The notes under the pieces: generated by a model | What the model was told of the DNA's origin: nothing | Databases searched by the model: none | The model's input: the letters and a program-made list of their open reading frames with translations, nothing else | Shown here: in pieces, positions 48,576 through 56,734 of the stretch | Layout: each line of letters begins with the position of its first letter | Position numbering within the stretch: position 1 is the stretch's first letter | Assembly: GCF_014257025.1 (NCBI RefSeq) | Contig: NZ_JACMSF010000014.1 | Location: 1-64,000 of the forward strand | Length of the DNA: 64,000 nt | Direction: 5' to 3' | Source of the DNA: Streptomyces cupreus | Lineage (GTDB): Bacteria > Actinomycetota > Actinomycetes > Streptomycetales > Streptomycetaceae | Made by a program: the position numbers and the translations under genes

Positions 48576-49574
48576 GTGGCCGAGCTGTTCTACGACGCCG
48601 ACGCCGACCTGTCCATCATCCAGGGCCGCAAGGTCGCGGTCATCGGTTACGGCAGCCAGGGCCACGCCCACGCGCTGTCGCTCCGTGACTCGGGTGTCGA
48701 CGTGCGCGTCGGTCTGCACGAGGGCTCCAAGTCCAAGGTCAAGGCCGAGGAGCAGGGCCTGCGCGTGGTGACGCCGTCCGAGGCCGCCGCCGAGGCCGAC
48801 GTCATCATGATCCTGGTCCCGGACCCGATCCAGGCCCAGGTCTACGAGGAGCACATCGCCCCGAACCTGAAGGACGGCGACGCGCTGTTCTTCGGCCACG
48901 GCTTCAACATCCGCTTCGGCTTCATCAAGCCCCCGGCCGGCGTCGACGTCTGCATGGTCGCCCCGAAGGGCCCGGGCCACCTCGTGCGCCGTCAGTACGA
49001 GGAGGGCCGCGGCGTTCCCTGCATCGCCGCCGTCGAGCAGGACGCCTCCGGAGGCGCCTTCGCGCTCGCCCTGTCGTACGCCAAGGGCATCGGCGGCACC
49101 CGCGCCGGCGTCATCAAGACCACCTTCACCGAGGAGACCGAGACCGACCTGTTCGGTGAGCAGGCCGTCCTCTGCGGTGGTACGGCCGCCCTGGTGAAGG
49201 CCGGTTTCGAGACGCTGACCGAGGCCGGCTACCAGCCCGAGATCGCGTACTTCGAGTGCCTGCACGAGCTGAAGCTGATCGTGGACCTCATGTACGAGGG
49301 CGGCCTGGAGAAGATGCGCTGGTCGATCTCCGAGACCGCCGAGTGGGGCGACTACGTCACCGGCCCGCGGATCATCACCGACGCCACCAAGGCCGAGATG
49401 AAGAAGGTCCTCGCCGAGATCCAGGACGGCACCTTCGCGCAGGCCTGGATGGACGAGTACCACGGCGGTCTGAAGAAGTACAACGAGTACAAGACCGCGG
49501 ACTCCGAGCACCTGCTGGAGACCACCGGCAAGGAGCTGCGCAAGCTCATGAGCTGGGTGAACGAGGAGGCGTAA
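48576..49574 (+). CDS. ilvC: Ketol-acid reductoisomerase
   Basis: A 332-residue class I KARI that rearranges and reduces acetolactate or acetohydroxybutyrate using NADPH and magnesium. The Rossmann motif is VAVIGYGSQGHAHAL, followed by GHGFNIRFG, VAPKGPGHLVRRQY and the metal-site Glu/Asp residues in ETETDLFGEQAVLCGG and ECLHELKLIVDLMYEGG. The GTG at 48576 has AAGGAGAG at ideal distance. Length is typical of the short form. A clear terminator follows the stop. Confidence 0.98.
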   Translation: MAELFYDADADLSIIQGRKVAVIGYGSQGHAHALSLRDSGVDVRVGLHEGSKSKVKAEEQGLRVVTPSEAAAEADVIMILVPDPIQAQVYEEHIAPNLKDGDALFFGHGFNIRFGFIKPPAGVDVCMVAPKGPGHLVRRQYEEGRGVPCIAAVEQDASGGAFALALSYAKGIGGTRAGVIKTTFTEETETDLFGEQAVLCGGTAALVKAGFETLTEAGYQPEIAYFECLHELKLIVDLMYEGGLEKMRWSISETAEWGDYVTGPRIITDATKAEMKKVLAEIQDGTFAQAWMDEYHGGLKKYNEYKTADSEHLLETTGKELRKLMSWVNEEA

Positions 49575-49584
49575 GCCTCAGCCG

Positions 49585-49614
49585 ACAGGGCCGGAGCAGT
49601 CGCTCCGGCCCTGT
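49585..49614 (+). terminator. ilvC terminator
   Basis: ACAGGGCCGGAGC and GCTCCGGCCCTGT form a perfect 13-bp stem with the loop AGTC, followed by TGTCC. It lies 11 bases after the ilvC stop and before the serA leader region (49615-49803), which contains a possible -10 TACACT at about 49683 and a dyad GGCCGTC/GACGGCC near 49764. Confidence 0.88.
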
Positions 49615-49803
49615 TGTCCACCTCGTCCAACCACGGACGGGTGATCCTTCCGCTGAGGCGTGAGACCGCCTCCGTCACGGCACTACACTGCCGTACTACA
49701 TACGCGTCAGGCCCACAGCGTCGTGCGTCTTCCACGCGGCCACCACCCTCCCTCGCTTGCGGCCGTCGGGACGGCCGTCCGCATTGGACTTGTGAGGACT
49801 CAC

Positions 49804-51393
49804 GTGAGCTCGAAACCCGTCGTACTCATCGCCGAAGAGCTGTCGCCCGCGACCGTGGACGCGCTTGGCCCGGACTTCGAGATCCGCCACTGCAACGGCG
49901 CCGACCGGGCGGAGCTGCTCCCGGCCATCGCCGGTGTGGACGCGATCCTGATCCGCTCGGCCACCAAGGTCGACGCCGAGGCGATCGCCGCCGCGAACAA
50001 GCTGAAGGTCGTCGCACGAGCCGGCGTCGGCCTGGACAACGTCGACGTCTCCGCCGCCACCAAGGCCGGCGTGATGGTCGTCAACGCCCCGACCTCGAAC
50101 ATCGTGACCGCCGCCGAGCTGGCCTGCGGTCTCCTCGTCGCCACCGCCCGCCACATCCCGCAGGCCAACGCCGCGCTGAAGAACGGCGAGTGGAAGCGCA
50201 GCAAGTACACGGGCGTGGAGCTCGCCGAGAAGACCCTCGGTGTCGTCGGCCTCGGCCGCATCGGTGCGCTCGTCGCCCAGCGGATGTCGGGCTTCGGTAT
50301 GAAGGTCGTCGCCTACGACCCCTACATCCAGCCCGCGCGGGCCGCGCAGATGGGCGTCAAGGTGCTGTCCCTCGACGAGCTGCTCGAAGTCTCCGACTTC
50401 ATCACCGTCCACCTCCCCAAGACCCCCGAGACCGTCGGCCTGATCGGCGACGAGGCGCTGCGCAAGGTCAAGCCGAGCGTCCGCATCGTCAACGCCGCGC
50501 GCGGCGGGATCGTCGACGAGGAGGCGCTGTACTCCGCCCTCAAGGAGGGCCGGGTCGCCGGTGCCGGTCTCGACGTGTACGCGAAGGAGCCCTGCACGGA
50601 CTCCCCGCTCTTCGAGTTCGACCAGGTCGTCGCCACCCCGCACCTCGGTGCCTCCACCGACGAGGCGCAGGAGAAGGCCGGTATCGCCGTCGCCCGGTCG
50701 GTGCGCCTCGCGCTCGCCGGTGAGCTGGTCCCGGACGCGGTGAACGTCCAGGGCGGTGTCATCGCCGAGGACGTCAAGCCGGGCCTGCCGCTCGCCGAGC
50801 GCCTCGGCCGTATCTTCACGGCGCTCGCCGGTGAGGTCGCGGTCCGCCTCGACGTCGAGGTGTACGGCGAGATCACCCAGCACGATGTGAAGGTGCTGGA
50901 GCTCAGCGCCCTCAAGGGTGTCTTCGAGGACGTCGTCGACGAGACGGTGTCCTACGTCAACGCCCCGCTGTTCGCCCAGGAGCGCGGTGTCGAGGTACGG
51001 CTGACCACCAGCTCGGAGTCGGCCGACCACCGCAATGTCGTCACCGTGCGCGGCACGCTGGGCAACGGCGAGGAGGTGTCGGTCTCCGGCACGCTGGCCG
51101 GCCCCAAGCACCTCCAGAAGATCGTCGCGGTCGGTGACTACGACGTGGACCTCGCGCTCGCCGACCACATGGTCGTCCTGAAGTACGAGGACCGCCCGGG
51201 TGTCGTCGGCACGGTCGGCCGGATCTTCGGCGAGGCGGGCATCAACATCGCCGGTATGCAGGTCTCGCGTGCCGTCGCCGGCGGTGAGGCGCTCGCCGTC
51301 CTCACCGTCGATGACGCGGTGCCCGCCGGGGTTCTGACCGAGGTTGCTGAGGAGATCGGCGCGACGTCTGCTCGTGCCGTGAACCTGGCCTGA
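49804..51393 (+). CDS. serA: D-3-phosphoglycerate dehydrogenase
   Basis: A 529-residue first enzyme of serine synthesis, oxidising 3-phosphoglycerate with NAD. The Rossmann motif is TLGVVGLGRIGALVAQR, the substrate/catalytic regions are VNAARGGIVDEEAL and ATPHLGASTDEAQEKAG, an allosteric substrate-binding domain follows, and the C-terminal ACT domain (VVLKYEDRPGVVGTVGRIF) probably binds serine. This is the long type I form. The GTG at 49804 has GAGGA upstream; the open frame further upstream is not protein-like. Direct proximity to ilvBNC is common in actinobacteria. Confidence 0.97.
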   Translation: MSSKPVVLIAEELSPATVDALGPDFEIRHCNGADRAELLPAIAGVDAILIRSATKVDAEAIAAANKLKVVARAGVGLDNVDVSAATKAGVMVVNAPTSNIVTAAELACGLLVATARHIPQANAALKNGEWKRSKYTGVELAEKTLGVVGLGRIGALVAQRMSGFGMKVVAYDPYIQPARAAQMGVKVLSLDELLEVSDFITVHLPKTPETVGLIGDEALRKVKPSVRIVNAARGGIVDEEALYSALKEGRVAGAGLDVYAKEPCTDSPLFEFDQVVATPHLGASTDEAQEKAGIAVARSVRLALAGELVPDAVNVQGGVIAEDVKPGLPLAERLGRIFTALAGEVAVRLDVEVYGEITQHDVKVLELSALKGVFEDVVDETVSYVNAPLFAQERGVEVRLTTSSESADHRNVVTVRGTLGNGEEVSVSGTLAGPKHLQKIVAVGDYDVDLALADHMVVLKYEDRPGVVGTVGRIFGEAGINIAGMQVSRAVAGGEALAVLTVDDAVPAGVLTEVAEEIGATSARAVNLA

Positions 51394-51398
51394 GGTGC

Positions 51399-51470
51399 CT
51401 GGGGGCTGCCGCCCCCAGACCTCCGCTTCGGCCCTGAACGGGCCTCGTCCTCAAACGCCGGACGGGCTGA
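51399..51470. repeat. Streptomyces 3'-end repeat with terminator hairpin
   Basis: The segment starts with CTGGGGGC-TGCC-GCCCCCAG, an 8-bp stem five bases after the serA stop, and continues with CTTCGGCCCTGAACGGGCC and CTCAAACGCCGGACGGGCTGA. I recognise the latter as a very frequent dispersed Streptomyces sequence. The first hairpin can terminate serA. The distal part supplies the last codons and stop of the convergent MFS gene. Confidence 0.75.
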
Positions 51471-52989
51471 GTTGATCAGCCTGTCCGGCGTTCTTCCGTA
51501 CCCGTGGCAGGCTCACCGCCGCCAGCACCGCGGCCCCCACCAGCACCGCCGCCCCCGCGATCGCCGCCCCCTGCATCCCGCTGGTGAACGCCTCCCGCGC
51601 GGCCGTGGCGAGGCCCGGCACCCGGTCGGCGACCGCCAGTGCTCCGCCCAGCGTCTCGTGGGCCGCATCCGGGGCCGAGCCCGGGATCTCGTGGCGGTAG
51701 ACCGCCGTACCGATCGAGCCGAGCACCGCCATGCCCAGCGCGCCGCCGAACTCGGCGCCGGTCTCCATCAGGGAGGACGCGGCGCCCGCCCGCTCCACCG
51801 GGGCCGTGCCCATCGCCAGGTCCATGATCTGGGACATCACCACGACACCGCCGACGGCGAGCACCGCGCACGCGGTCAGTACGAGCCACAGCGAGTCCGT
51901 ACCGGCGAGGGACAGCAGCCCGAAGCCCGACGCGGCGATCACAAAGCCCCCGGTGACGACATGGCCGCGGTCGACGCCCTTCTGCACCAGCTGGGTCGCG
52001 ATCGGCGCCGCCACTCCTATCGGCACCGACGGCAGCAGCGCCCACAGGGCCGCCTCCAGCGCGCTCTTGTCGAGCACGGACTGGATGTACTGCGTGGTGA
52101 AATACGCCGAGCCCATGATGCCGAACGCCGAGACGAGGTTCAGGGCGACCGAGGGGGCGAAGCCCCGGCCCCGGAACAGGTCCGGGGAGATCATCGGCGC
52201 CGCGGCCGTGCGCTGGCGGTGGACGAAGAGGGCCGCGAAGAGCAGGCCGACGGTGATCGAGACGACGTACCGGACGTTCCAGCCCTCGGAGGGGATCTCC
52301 TTCAGGCCGTAGATCACGGGGAGTACGGCCGCCATCGACAGCGGGACGCTCAGCAGGTCGAAACGGCCGGGCTCGGGGTTCTTCGACTCGGGGAGCAGCA
52401 CTGGGCCGAGGATCAGCAGCAGCGCCATCGCGGGCAGGTTGACCAGGAAGACCGAGCCCCACCAGAAGTACTCGACCAGCACCCCGCTCATCACCGAACC
52501 GAGCGCGATCCCGGCCGTCATCACGCCGGACCACATTCCGATCGCCTTCGCGCGCTGGCCGGGGTCGGTGAACATCGTGCGGAGCATGGCCATCGTCGAG
52601 GGCATCAGGGTCGCGCCGCCGATGCCGAGGACCGCTCGGGCCGCGATCAGGGTCTCGGCGCTGTTCGCGTACGCCGCCACCAGCGAGGCGGTGCCGAAGG
52701 CGGCGGCGCCGATCAACAGGAGGCGGCGGTGGCCGATGCGGTCGCCGAGCGAGCCCATCGTCATCAGCAGACCGGCAAGGACGAAGGCGTAGATGTCGAA
52801 GATCCACAGCTGCTGCGTGCCGCTCGGCTCCAGGTCCGCGCTGATCGCCGGGATCGCGAAGTAGAGCACCGAGACGTCCATGGAGACCAGTAGCAGCGGA
52901 AGCATCAGGACGCACAGTGCGGTCCTCCCCCAGAGGGGGGACTCCCACCGGCGCCCGGCACGGGTGGTAGTGCTCGTCGAGTTCGTCAT
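51451..52989 (-). CDS. MFS multidrug exporter, DHA2 (14-helix) type
   Basis: A 512-residue major-facilitator exporter, probably proton-driven. It has about 14 membrane helices; the first carries LLLVSMDVSVLYFAIPAIS, motif A is LGDRIGHRRLLL, and motif C-like GVMTAGIALGSVMSGVL is present. The ATG at 52989 begins MTNSTSTTTRAG. A short palindromic element at 52923-52947 inserts about seven residues (ESPLWGR) ahead of the first helix. The last residues, LSPSGV, and the stop are encoded by a dispersed repeat. It is divergent from the tetR gene across a 13-bp tandem array, so its control by that regulator is likely. Confidence 0.9.
   Translation of the reverse strand: MTNSTSTTTRAGRRWESPLWGRTALCVLMLPLLLVSMDVSVLYFAIPAISADLEPSGTQQLWIFDIYAFVLAGLLMTMGSLGDRIGHRRLLLIGAAAFGTASLVAAYANSAETLIAARAVLGIGGATLMPSTMAMLRTMFTDPGQRAKAIGMWSGVMTAGIALGSVMSGVLVEYFWWGSVFLVNLPAMALLLILGPVLLPESKNPEPGRFDLLSVPLSMAAVLPVIYGLKEIPSEGWNVRYVVSITVGLLFAALFVHRQRTAAAPMISPDLFRGRGFAPSVALNLVSAFGIMGSAYFTTQYIQSVLDKSALEAALWALLPSVPIGVAAPIATQLVQKGVDRGHVVTGGFVIAASGFGLLSLAGTDSLWLVLTACAVLAVGGVVVMSQIMDLAMGTAPVERAGAASSLMETGAEFGGALGMAVLGSIGTAVYRHEIPGSAPDAAHETLGGALAVADRVPGLATAAREAFTSGMQGAAIAGAAVLVGAAVLAAVSLPRVRKNAGQADQLSPSGV
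52923..52947. repeat. In-frame palindromic mini-element in the MFS gene
   Basis: On the plus strand TCCTCCCCC (52923-52931), AGA and GGGGGGACTCCCA (52935-52947) repeat the ends of the element at 37307 with one base change but with a 3-base instead of a 23-base loop. It lies in frame in the extreme 5' part of the MFS gene. Confidence 0.65.
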
Positions 52990-53000
52990 GCCGAGGAATG

Positions 53001-53078
53001 TACGCACGTCTTAAACGCTTGTCTAGAACGATTGTATAAGTCGACCGTATAGGACGCTCGTATAGGTCGGCGGTAGGG
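53001..53078. promoter_or_regulatory. Six-unit 13-bp tandem array between MFS and tetR
   Basis: Six contiguous 13-bp units start at 53001, 53014, 53027, 53040, 53053 and 53066. Units two to five read AACGCTTGTCTAG, AACGATTGTATAA, GTCGACCGTATAG and GACGCTCGTATAG; the outer two are weaker. All six keep CG at positions 3-4 and GT at 8-9. The array fills the divergent promoter region and probably binds the TetR protein encoded at 53087. TAGGGT at 53074-53079 is a plausible -10 for tetR, overlapping the last unit. Confidence 0.8.
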
Positions 53079-53086
53079 TGGTGGAC

Positions 53087-53665
53087 ATGGGACATCGTGA
53101 GGATCTGCTCGAAGGCGCCAAGCGCTGCCTGTTGCAGAAGGGGTTCGTGCGCACGACCGCGCGCGACATCGTCAAGGAGTCGGGGACCAACCTGGCCTCG
53201 ATCGGCTACCACTACGGCTCGAAGGACAAGCTCCTCGCCGAGGCCTACATCGCCCTCGTGGGCGAGGTGTCCGAGGACTGGGAACAGTCCGACGCCTTCG
53301 GCACCGCTCCGGGCTCGCTCGAACGTTTCCGCGAGGTCTGGTCGAGCATCATCCGCACCATGCGGGAGCCCGACTCCATCTGGCACCTCAGCGTCGAGAT
53401 CATCGCTATGGGCGATCAACTGCCCGACGTGCGCGACCACTTGGCGCGGGCGCAGCGGGAAGCCGCCCGAGGGATCCTCCCGCTGTTCCTCGGAGGCCGG
53501 GAGGAGGACATCGCGGAGGAGGACGTCGACTCCATCGGGCAGCTCTACAACACCCTGATGACGGGCCTCATCGCCCAGTGGACCTTCGACCCGAAGACCG
53601 CGCCCGGCGCGGAGCAGCTCACCGAGGGTCTGCGCCGGGTCGTCGAGGGCGTCAACCGGAAATGA
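53087..53665 (+). CDS. TetR-family regulator of the MFS exporter
   Basis: A 192-residue TetR regulator. The helix-turn-helix is TTARDIVKESGTNLASIGYHYGSKDKLLAEAY (about residues 21-52), with a C-terminal ligand-binding domain of TetR_C type. It is divergent from the DHA2 exporter and presumably represses it until a drug-like ligand binds. The ATG at 53087 lies seven bases after a -10-like TAGGGT, which suggests a leaderless message; GTGs at 53078 and 53081 are alternatives. Its 3' end overlaps the convergent ATPase gene by 14 bp. Confidence 0.9.
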   Translation: MGHREDLLEGAKRCLLQKGFVRTTARDIVKESGTNLASIGYHYGSKDKLLAEAYIALVGEVSEDWEQSDAFGTAPGSLERFREVWSSIIRTMREPDSIWHLSVEIIAMGDQLPDVRDHLARAQREAARGILPLFLGGREEDIAEEDVDSIGQLYNTLMTGLIAQWTFDPKTAPGAEQLTEGLRRVVEGVNRK

Positions 53666-54323
53666 CGCGCCCGTCCCGCATCTCGATCACCCGGTGCGCG
53701 AAATTCCGTACGACGGCCCGGTCGTGGCAGATGAACAGATAACCGAGGCCCAGCTCGTCCTGGAGCTCGGCCAGCAGGTTCAGCACCCCGGCCCGCACCG
53801 ACGGGTCCAGTGCCGACACCGGTTCGTCGAGGACCAGCAGCCGCGGCTCGGAGGCCAACGCGCGAGCGATTCCGACGCGTTGGCACTGGCCGCCGGAGAG
53901 CTCGTGCGGGTAGCGGGCGCCGTGCGAGGGGTCCAGGCCGACCCGGTCGAGCAGTTCGGCGACCTTCGCGGGGCCGTCGGCCGTCCAGCGGCCCTGGACC
54001 TTGAGCGGTTCCGCCACCGCGTCGCGGATCCGGTGGCGGGGGCTGAGGGAGCCGTAAGGGTCCTGGAAGACGGGTTGCATGCGGGGTCGGATCGGGCGCA
54101 GGTCGCGTTCGGTGAGGACCGTCAACTCCCGTCCCTCGAAACGGACTTCACCGGCATCCGGGCGGCGCAACTGGAGTACGGCCATGGCGGTGGACGACTT
54201 GCCGCAGCCGGAGGGGCCGTCGAGGGCGAGGGTCTCGCCCGCGCGCAGGGAGAAGGAGACCTGGTCCACCGCCGTCACCGTGCCGTAGCGGACGACGAGT
54301 TCGCGGACGTCAAGAAGGGGCAC
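53652..54323 (-). CDS. ABC importer ATP-binding protein, NikE/OppF type
   Basis: A 223-residue ATPase subunit, shorter than OppF because it lacks the C-terminal extension. Walker A is GPSGCGKSS near residue 36, the signature is LSGGQCQRVG, Walker B LLVLDEPVSALD, and the H-loop reads ICHDRAV. It is the last gene of the four-gene importer (binding protein, fused permease, two ATPases) and overlaps the preceding ATPase by 14 bp. Small NikD/NikE-like ATPases are typical of nickel and metallophore importers. Confidence 0.9.
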   Translation of the reverse strand: MPLLDVRELVVRYGTVTAVDQVSFSLRAGETLALDGPSGCGKSSTAMAVLQLRRPDAGEVRFEGRELTVLTERDLRPIRPRMQPVFQDPYGSLSPRHRIRDAVAEPLKVQGRWTADGPAKVAELLDRVGLDPSHGARYPHELSGGQCQRVGIARALASEPRLLVLDEPVSALDPSVRAGVLNLLAELQDELGLGYLFICHDRAVVRNFAHRVIEMRDGRVISG

Positions 54324-55014
54324 GCTGCTTCTCCTGGTCTGCCGGGCCGAGTTCGGCGACGCGTCCGGCGCGCATCACCAGCACGCGGTCGGCGTGCTCC
54401 CGTACGACGTCCATGTCGTGGGTGACCAGGACGAGCGCGGCCCCTACGGCCTCCCGCTGCTCGGCGAGCACCCGCAGGACCTGGTCCCGGCGCTCCTCGT
54501 CCAGCGCGCTGGTGGGTTCGTCGGCGACGACGAGGTCGGGTTCGTTGATCGTCGCCATGGCGATGACCGCGCGCTGCCGCATGCCGCCGGAGTACTCGTG
54601 CGGATAGGCCCGCGCCCTGCGCGCCGCGTCCGGGATGCCGACCCGGTCGAGCGCGGCGACCGCCCGGGACTGGGCCTCCCTGCGGGAGACACGGGCCACC
54701 GAGCGTACGGCGGCGGCGAGTTGGTCGCCGACCCGGTGTACGGGGGAGAGCGCGGACAGGGCGTCCTGCGGGACGAGGGCGATACGGCGGCCGCGCCGGT
54801 CCGAGAGGTCCGGCCGGATGGTCCCGCTCGTGGTCGCGCCCCGGGGCAGCATGCCGAGCAGCGCCCGGACCGTCAGGGACTTGCCCGCCCCCGACTCGCC
54901 GACGACGGCCAGCACTTCACGCGACCGGACGTCGAAGGACACACCCCGCACGGCCTCGACTCCGTCGAAGGCGATCCGCAGATCACGCACCGACAGCAAC
55001 ACGTCCGACTGCAT
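54310..55014 (-). CDS. ABC importer ATP-binding protein, NikD/OppD type
   Basis: A 234-residue ATPase subunit. Walker A is GESGAGKSL near residue 40, the signature YSGGMRQRAV, Walker B LVVADEPTSALD and H-loop VTHDMDV. The ATG at 55014 has a very strong ribosome-binding site, AAGGAGG, and lies inside the 3' end of the permease gene (32-bp overlap). It pairs with the NikE-type ATPase to drive the fused permease. Like its partner it lacks the oligopeptide-type C-terminal extension. Confidence 0.9.
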   Translation of the reverse strand: MQSDVLLSVRDLRIAFDGVEAVRGVSFDVRSREVLAVVGESGAGKSLTVRALLGMLPRGATTSGTIRPDLSDRRGRRIALVPQDALSALSPVHRVGDQLAAAVRSVARVSRREAQSRAVAALDRVGIPDAARRARAYPHEYSGGMRQRAVIAMATINEPDLVVADEPTSALDEERRDQVLRVLAEQREAVGAALVLVTHDMDVVREHADRVLVMRAGRVAELGPADQEKQRAPS

Positions 55015-56734
55015 CGGAGACCTCCTTCCTGGTACGGCTCACTCGCCTTCCTTGTGCGTACGCCGCTCCCGACACCGCGAGCCCGGCGAGCAGCGCCAGT
55101 GCGGCGGCCGGGGCGAGGGCGGCCCACGGCGCCCGCTCGACGTAGGCGCGCGACTCGTCGAGCAGCAGTCCCCACTCGGGGGCCGGCGGCCGGGCGCCCA
55201 GGCCCAGGAAGCCGAGGGAGGCGAGGGCGAGGGCCATGCCGGGGAGGCGGAGGAGGGCGTGCCGGGCGACCGGGGCCGCCACGGACGGGAGTACATGCCG
55301 GGTGAGGATCCACCACGGGGTCGCGCCGATGGCCCGCTGCGCGGTGAGGAACGCCGACGCGCGGACCTCCTGCACCAGCGCCGCCGCGTGGGCGGCCGGC
55401 GGGGGCCAGGAGATCAGTGCCACGGCGAGGGCCGCGCCGCCGGTGCCGGGGCCCGCCGCGGCGGCGACGAGGATGCCGACGATCACCGGGGGGAGGGCGT
55501 TGGCGATGTCGGACGCGCCCGCCGCGACGCCGGGCAGGAACCCGAGCGCGAGTCCCACCAGGAGACTCAGCAGGCATACGGCCGCCGCCGTGCCGACCGT
55601 CGGCGCGGCGCCGTGCCCGAGCCGGGCGAGGACATCGCGGCCGAGTCCGTCCGTGCCGAGCGGGTGCGCCCAGGACGGAGCCGTGAGGCGCGCGGCCGTG
55701 TTCACCGCGTACGGATCGCGCGACAGGCCCCAGCCGATGGCCACTGCAAGGACTGTGAACAGAGTCAACGGGATCGCCGGTTGTGTACGCACCGGTCGAG
55801 CCGGGGGCAGTTGAAGCCCCGCCTCACGCAGCGCGGGCCCCAGCAGCCGGCGCCGCAGCAGAGCGGCCGCCGCACCCGTGACCAGCCCCAGCGCCAGCAG
55901 CGCCAGCACCGCCCCCTGGAGCAGCGGCAGATCCTGGGACTTGGCCGCGCCCAGCGCCGTACGCCCGATGCCGGGCACCGCGAAGACGGTCTCCACCGCC
56001 ACCGCGCCCCCGGTCAGACCGACGGCAACCATTCCGAACTGCGGGACCAGCGGCGGCAGTACGCGCTTCAGCGCGGCCCCCGCGACGATCCTCCGGCTCA
56101 CCCCGGCCCCCCGCCACAGCTCCACCCACCGCTCGTCCAGCACGCCCGGCAGCGCGTCCGCGACCAGCCGGCCGAGCAGACCGCCCGCCGGGACACCGAG
56201 CGCAAGCGCGGGCAGCACCATGTACTCGGGTCCGGCCCAGCCCGAGGTCGGCAGCCACCCCAGCCACACCCCGCACACCAGCAACGCGACCGTGGCCAGC
56301 AGGAATTCGGGCACCGCGGCCAGCATCGCGGCCCCCGCCCCGGCCGACCCCCGCCCCCGTACCAGCACAGGCGCGACCAGCGCACAGGCCAGCACCACCG
56401 CGACCCCGAAGGCCGCGCCCATCAGCCCCAGCGACACCTGGAGCCCGGTGACGACCGACGGCAGCACCTCGGTCCCCGACACCCACGACGTCCCGAGATC
56501 CCCGCGCACCAGCCCGGAGGCCCAACTCCCCAGCAGCGAAAGGGGCCCGGCGTCAAGCCCGAGATCCTGGCGTACGGCGTCCAGCGCCTCCTTCGTCGGT
56601 TCCTGCTCGGGGGACCGGGCCCGCAGGACCGTCAGCGCGGGGTCGTTCCCGGAGAGCCAGGGCAGCAGGCCCACGGCGGCCAGGACCGCGACCAGACACA
56701 GCGCTCGGGTCACCCCGGCGGCGGTCGGCCTCAC
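54983..56734 (-). CDS. Fused NikB-NikC-type ABC permease
   Basis: A 583-residue protein with two complete permease halves in one chain. The first half (about 1-300) has the OppB/NikB loop VELWRGAGVSRRIVAGAALKRVLPP and FAVPGIGRTAL. The second half (about 320-570) has the OppC/NikC features HPLGTDGLGRDVLARLGHGA, the EAA loop SAFLTAQRAIGATPWWILTR, and LGFLGLGARPPAPEWG. Normally these are separate proteins that form a heterodimer, as in the other importer in this window. The GTG start overlaps the binding-protein stop by 4 bp. No stop or frameshift lies between the halves. Confidence 0.9.
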   Translation of the reverse strand: MRPTAAGVTRALCLVAVLAAVGLLPWLSGNDPALTVLRARSPEQEPTKEALDAVRQDLGLDAGPLSLLGSWASGLVRGDLGTSWVSGTEVLPSVVTGLQVSLGLMGAAFGVAVVLACALVAPVLVRGRGSAGAGAAMLAAVPEFLLATVALLVCGVWLGWLPTSGWAGPEYMVLPALALGVPAGGLLGRLVADALPGVLDERWVELWRGAGVSRRIVAGAALKRVLPPLVPQFGMVAVGLTGGAVAVETVFAVPGIGRTALGAAKSQDLPLLQGAVLALLALGLVTGAAAALLRRRLLGPALREAGLQLPPARPVRTQPAIPLTLFTVLAVAIGWGLSRDPYAVNTAARLTAPSWAHPLGTDGLGRDVLARLGHGAAPTVGTAAAVCLLSLLVGLALGFLPGVAAGASDIANALPPVIVGILVAAAAGPGTGGAALAVALISWPPPAAHAAALVQEVRASAFLTAQRAIGATPWWILTRHVLPSVAAPVARHALLRLPGMALALASLGFLGLGARPPAPEWGLLLDESRAYVERAPWAALAPAAALALLAGLAVSGAAYAQGRRVSRTRKEVSDAVGRVAVGA

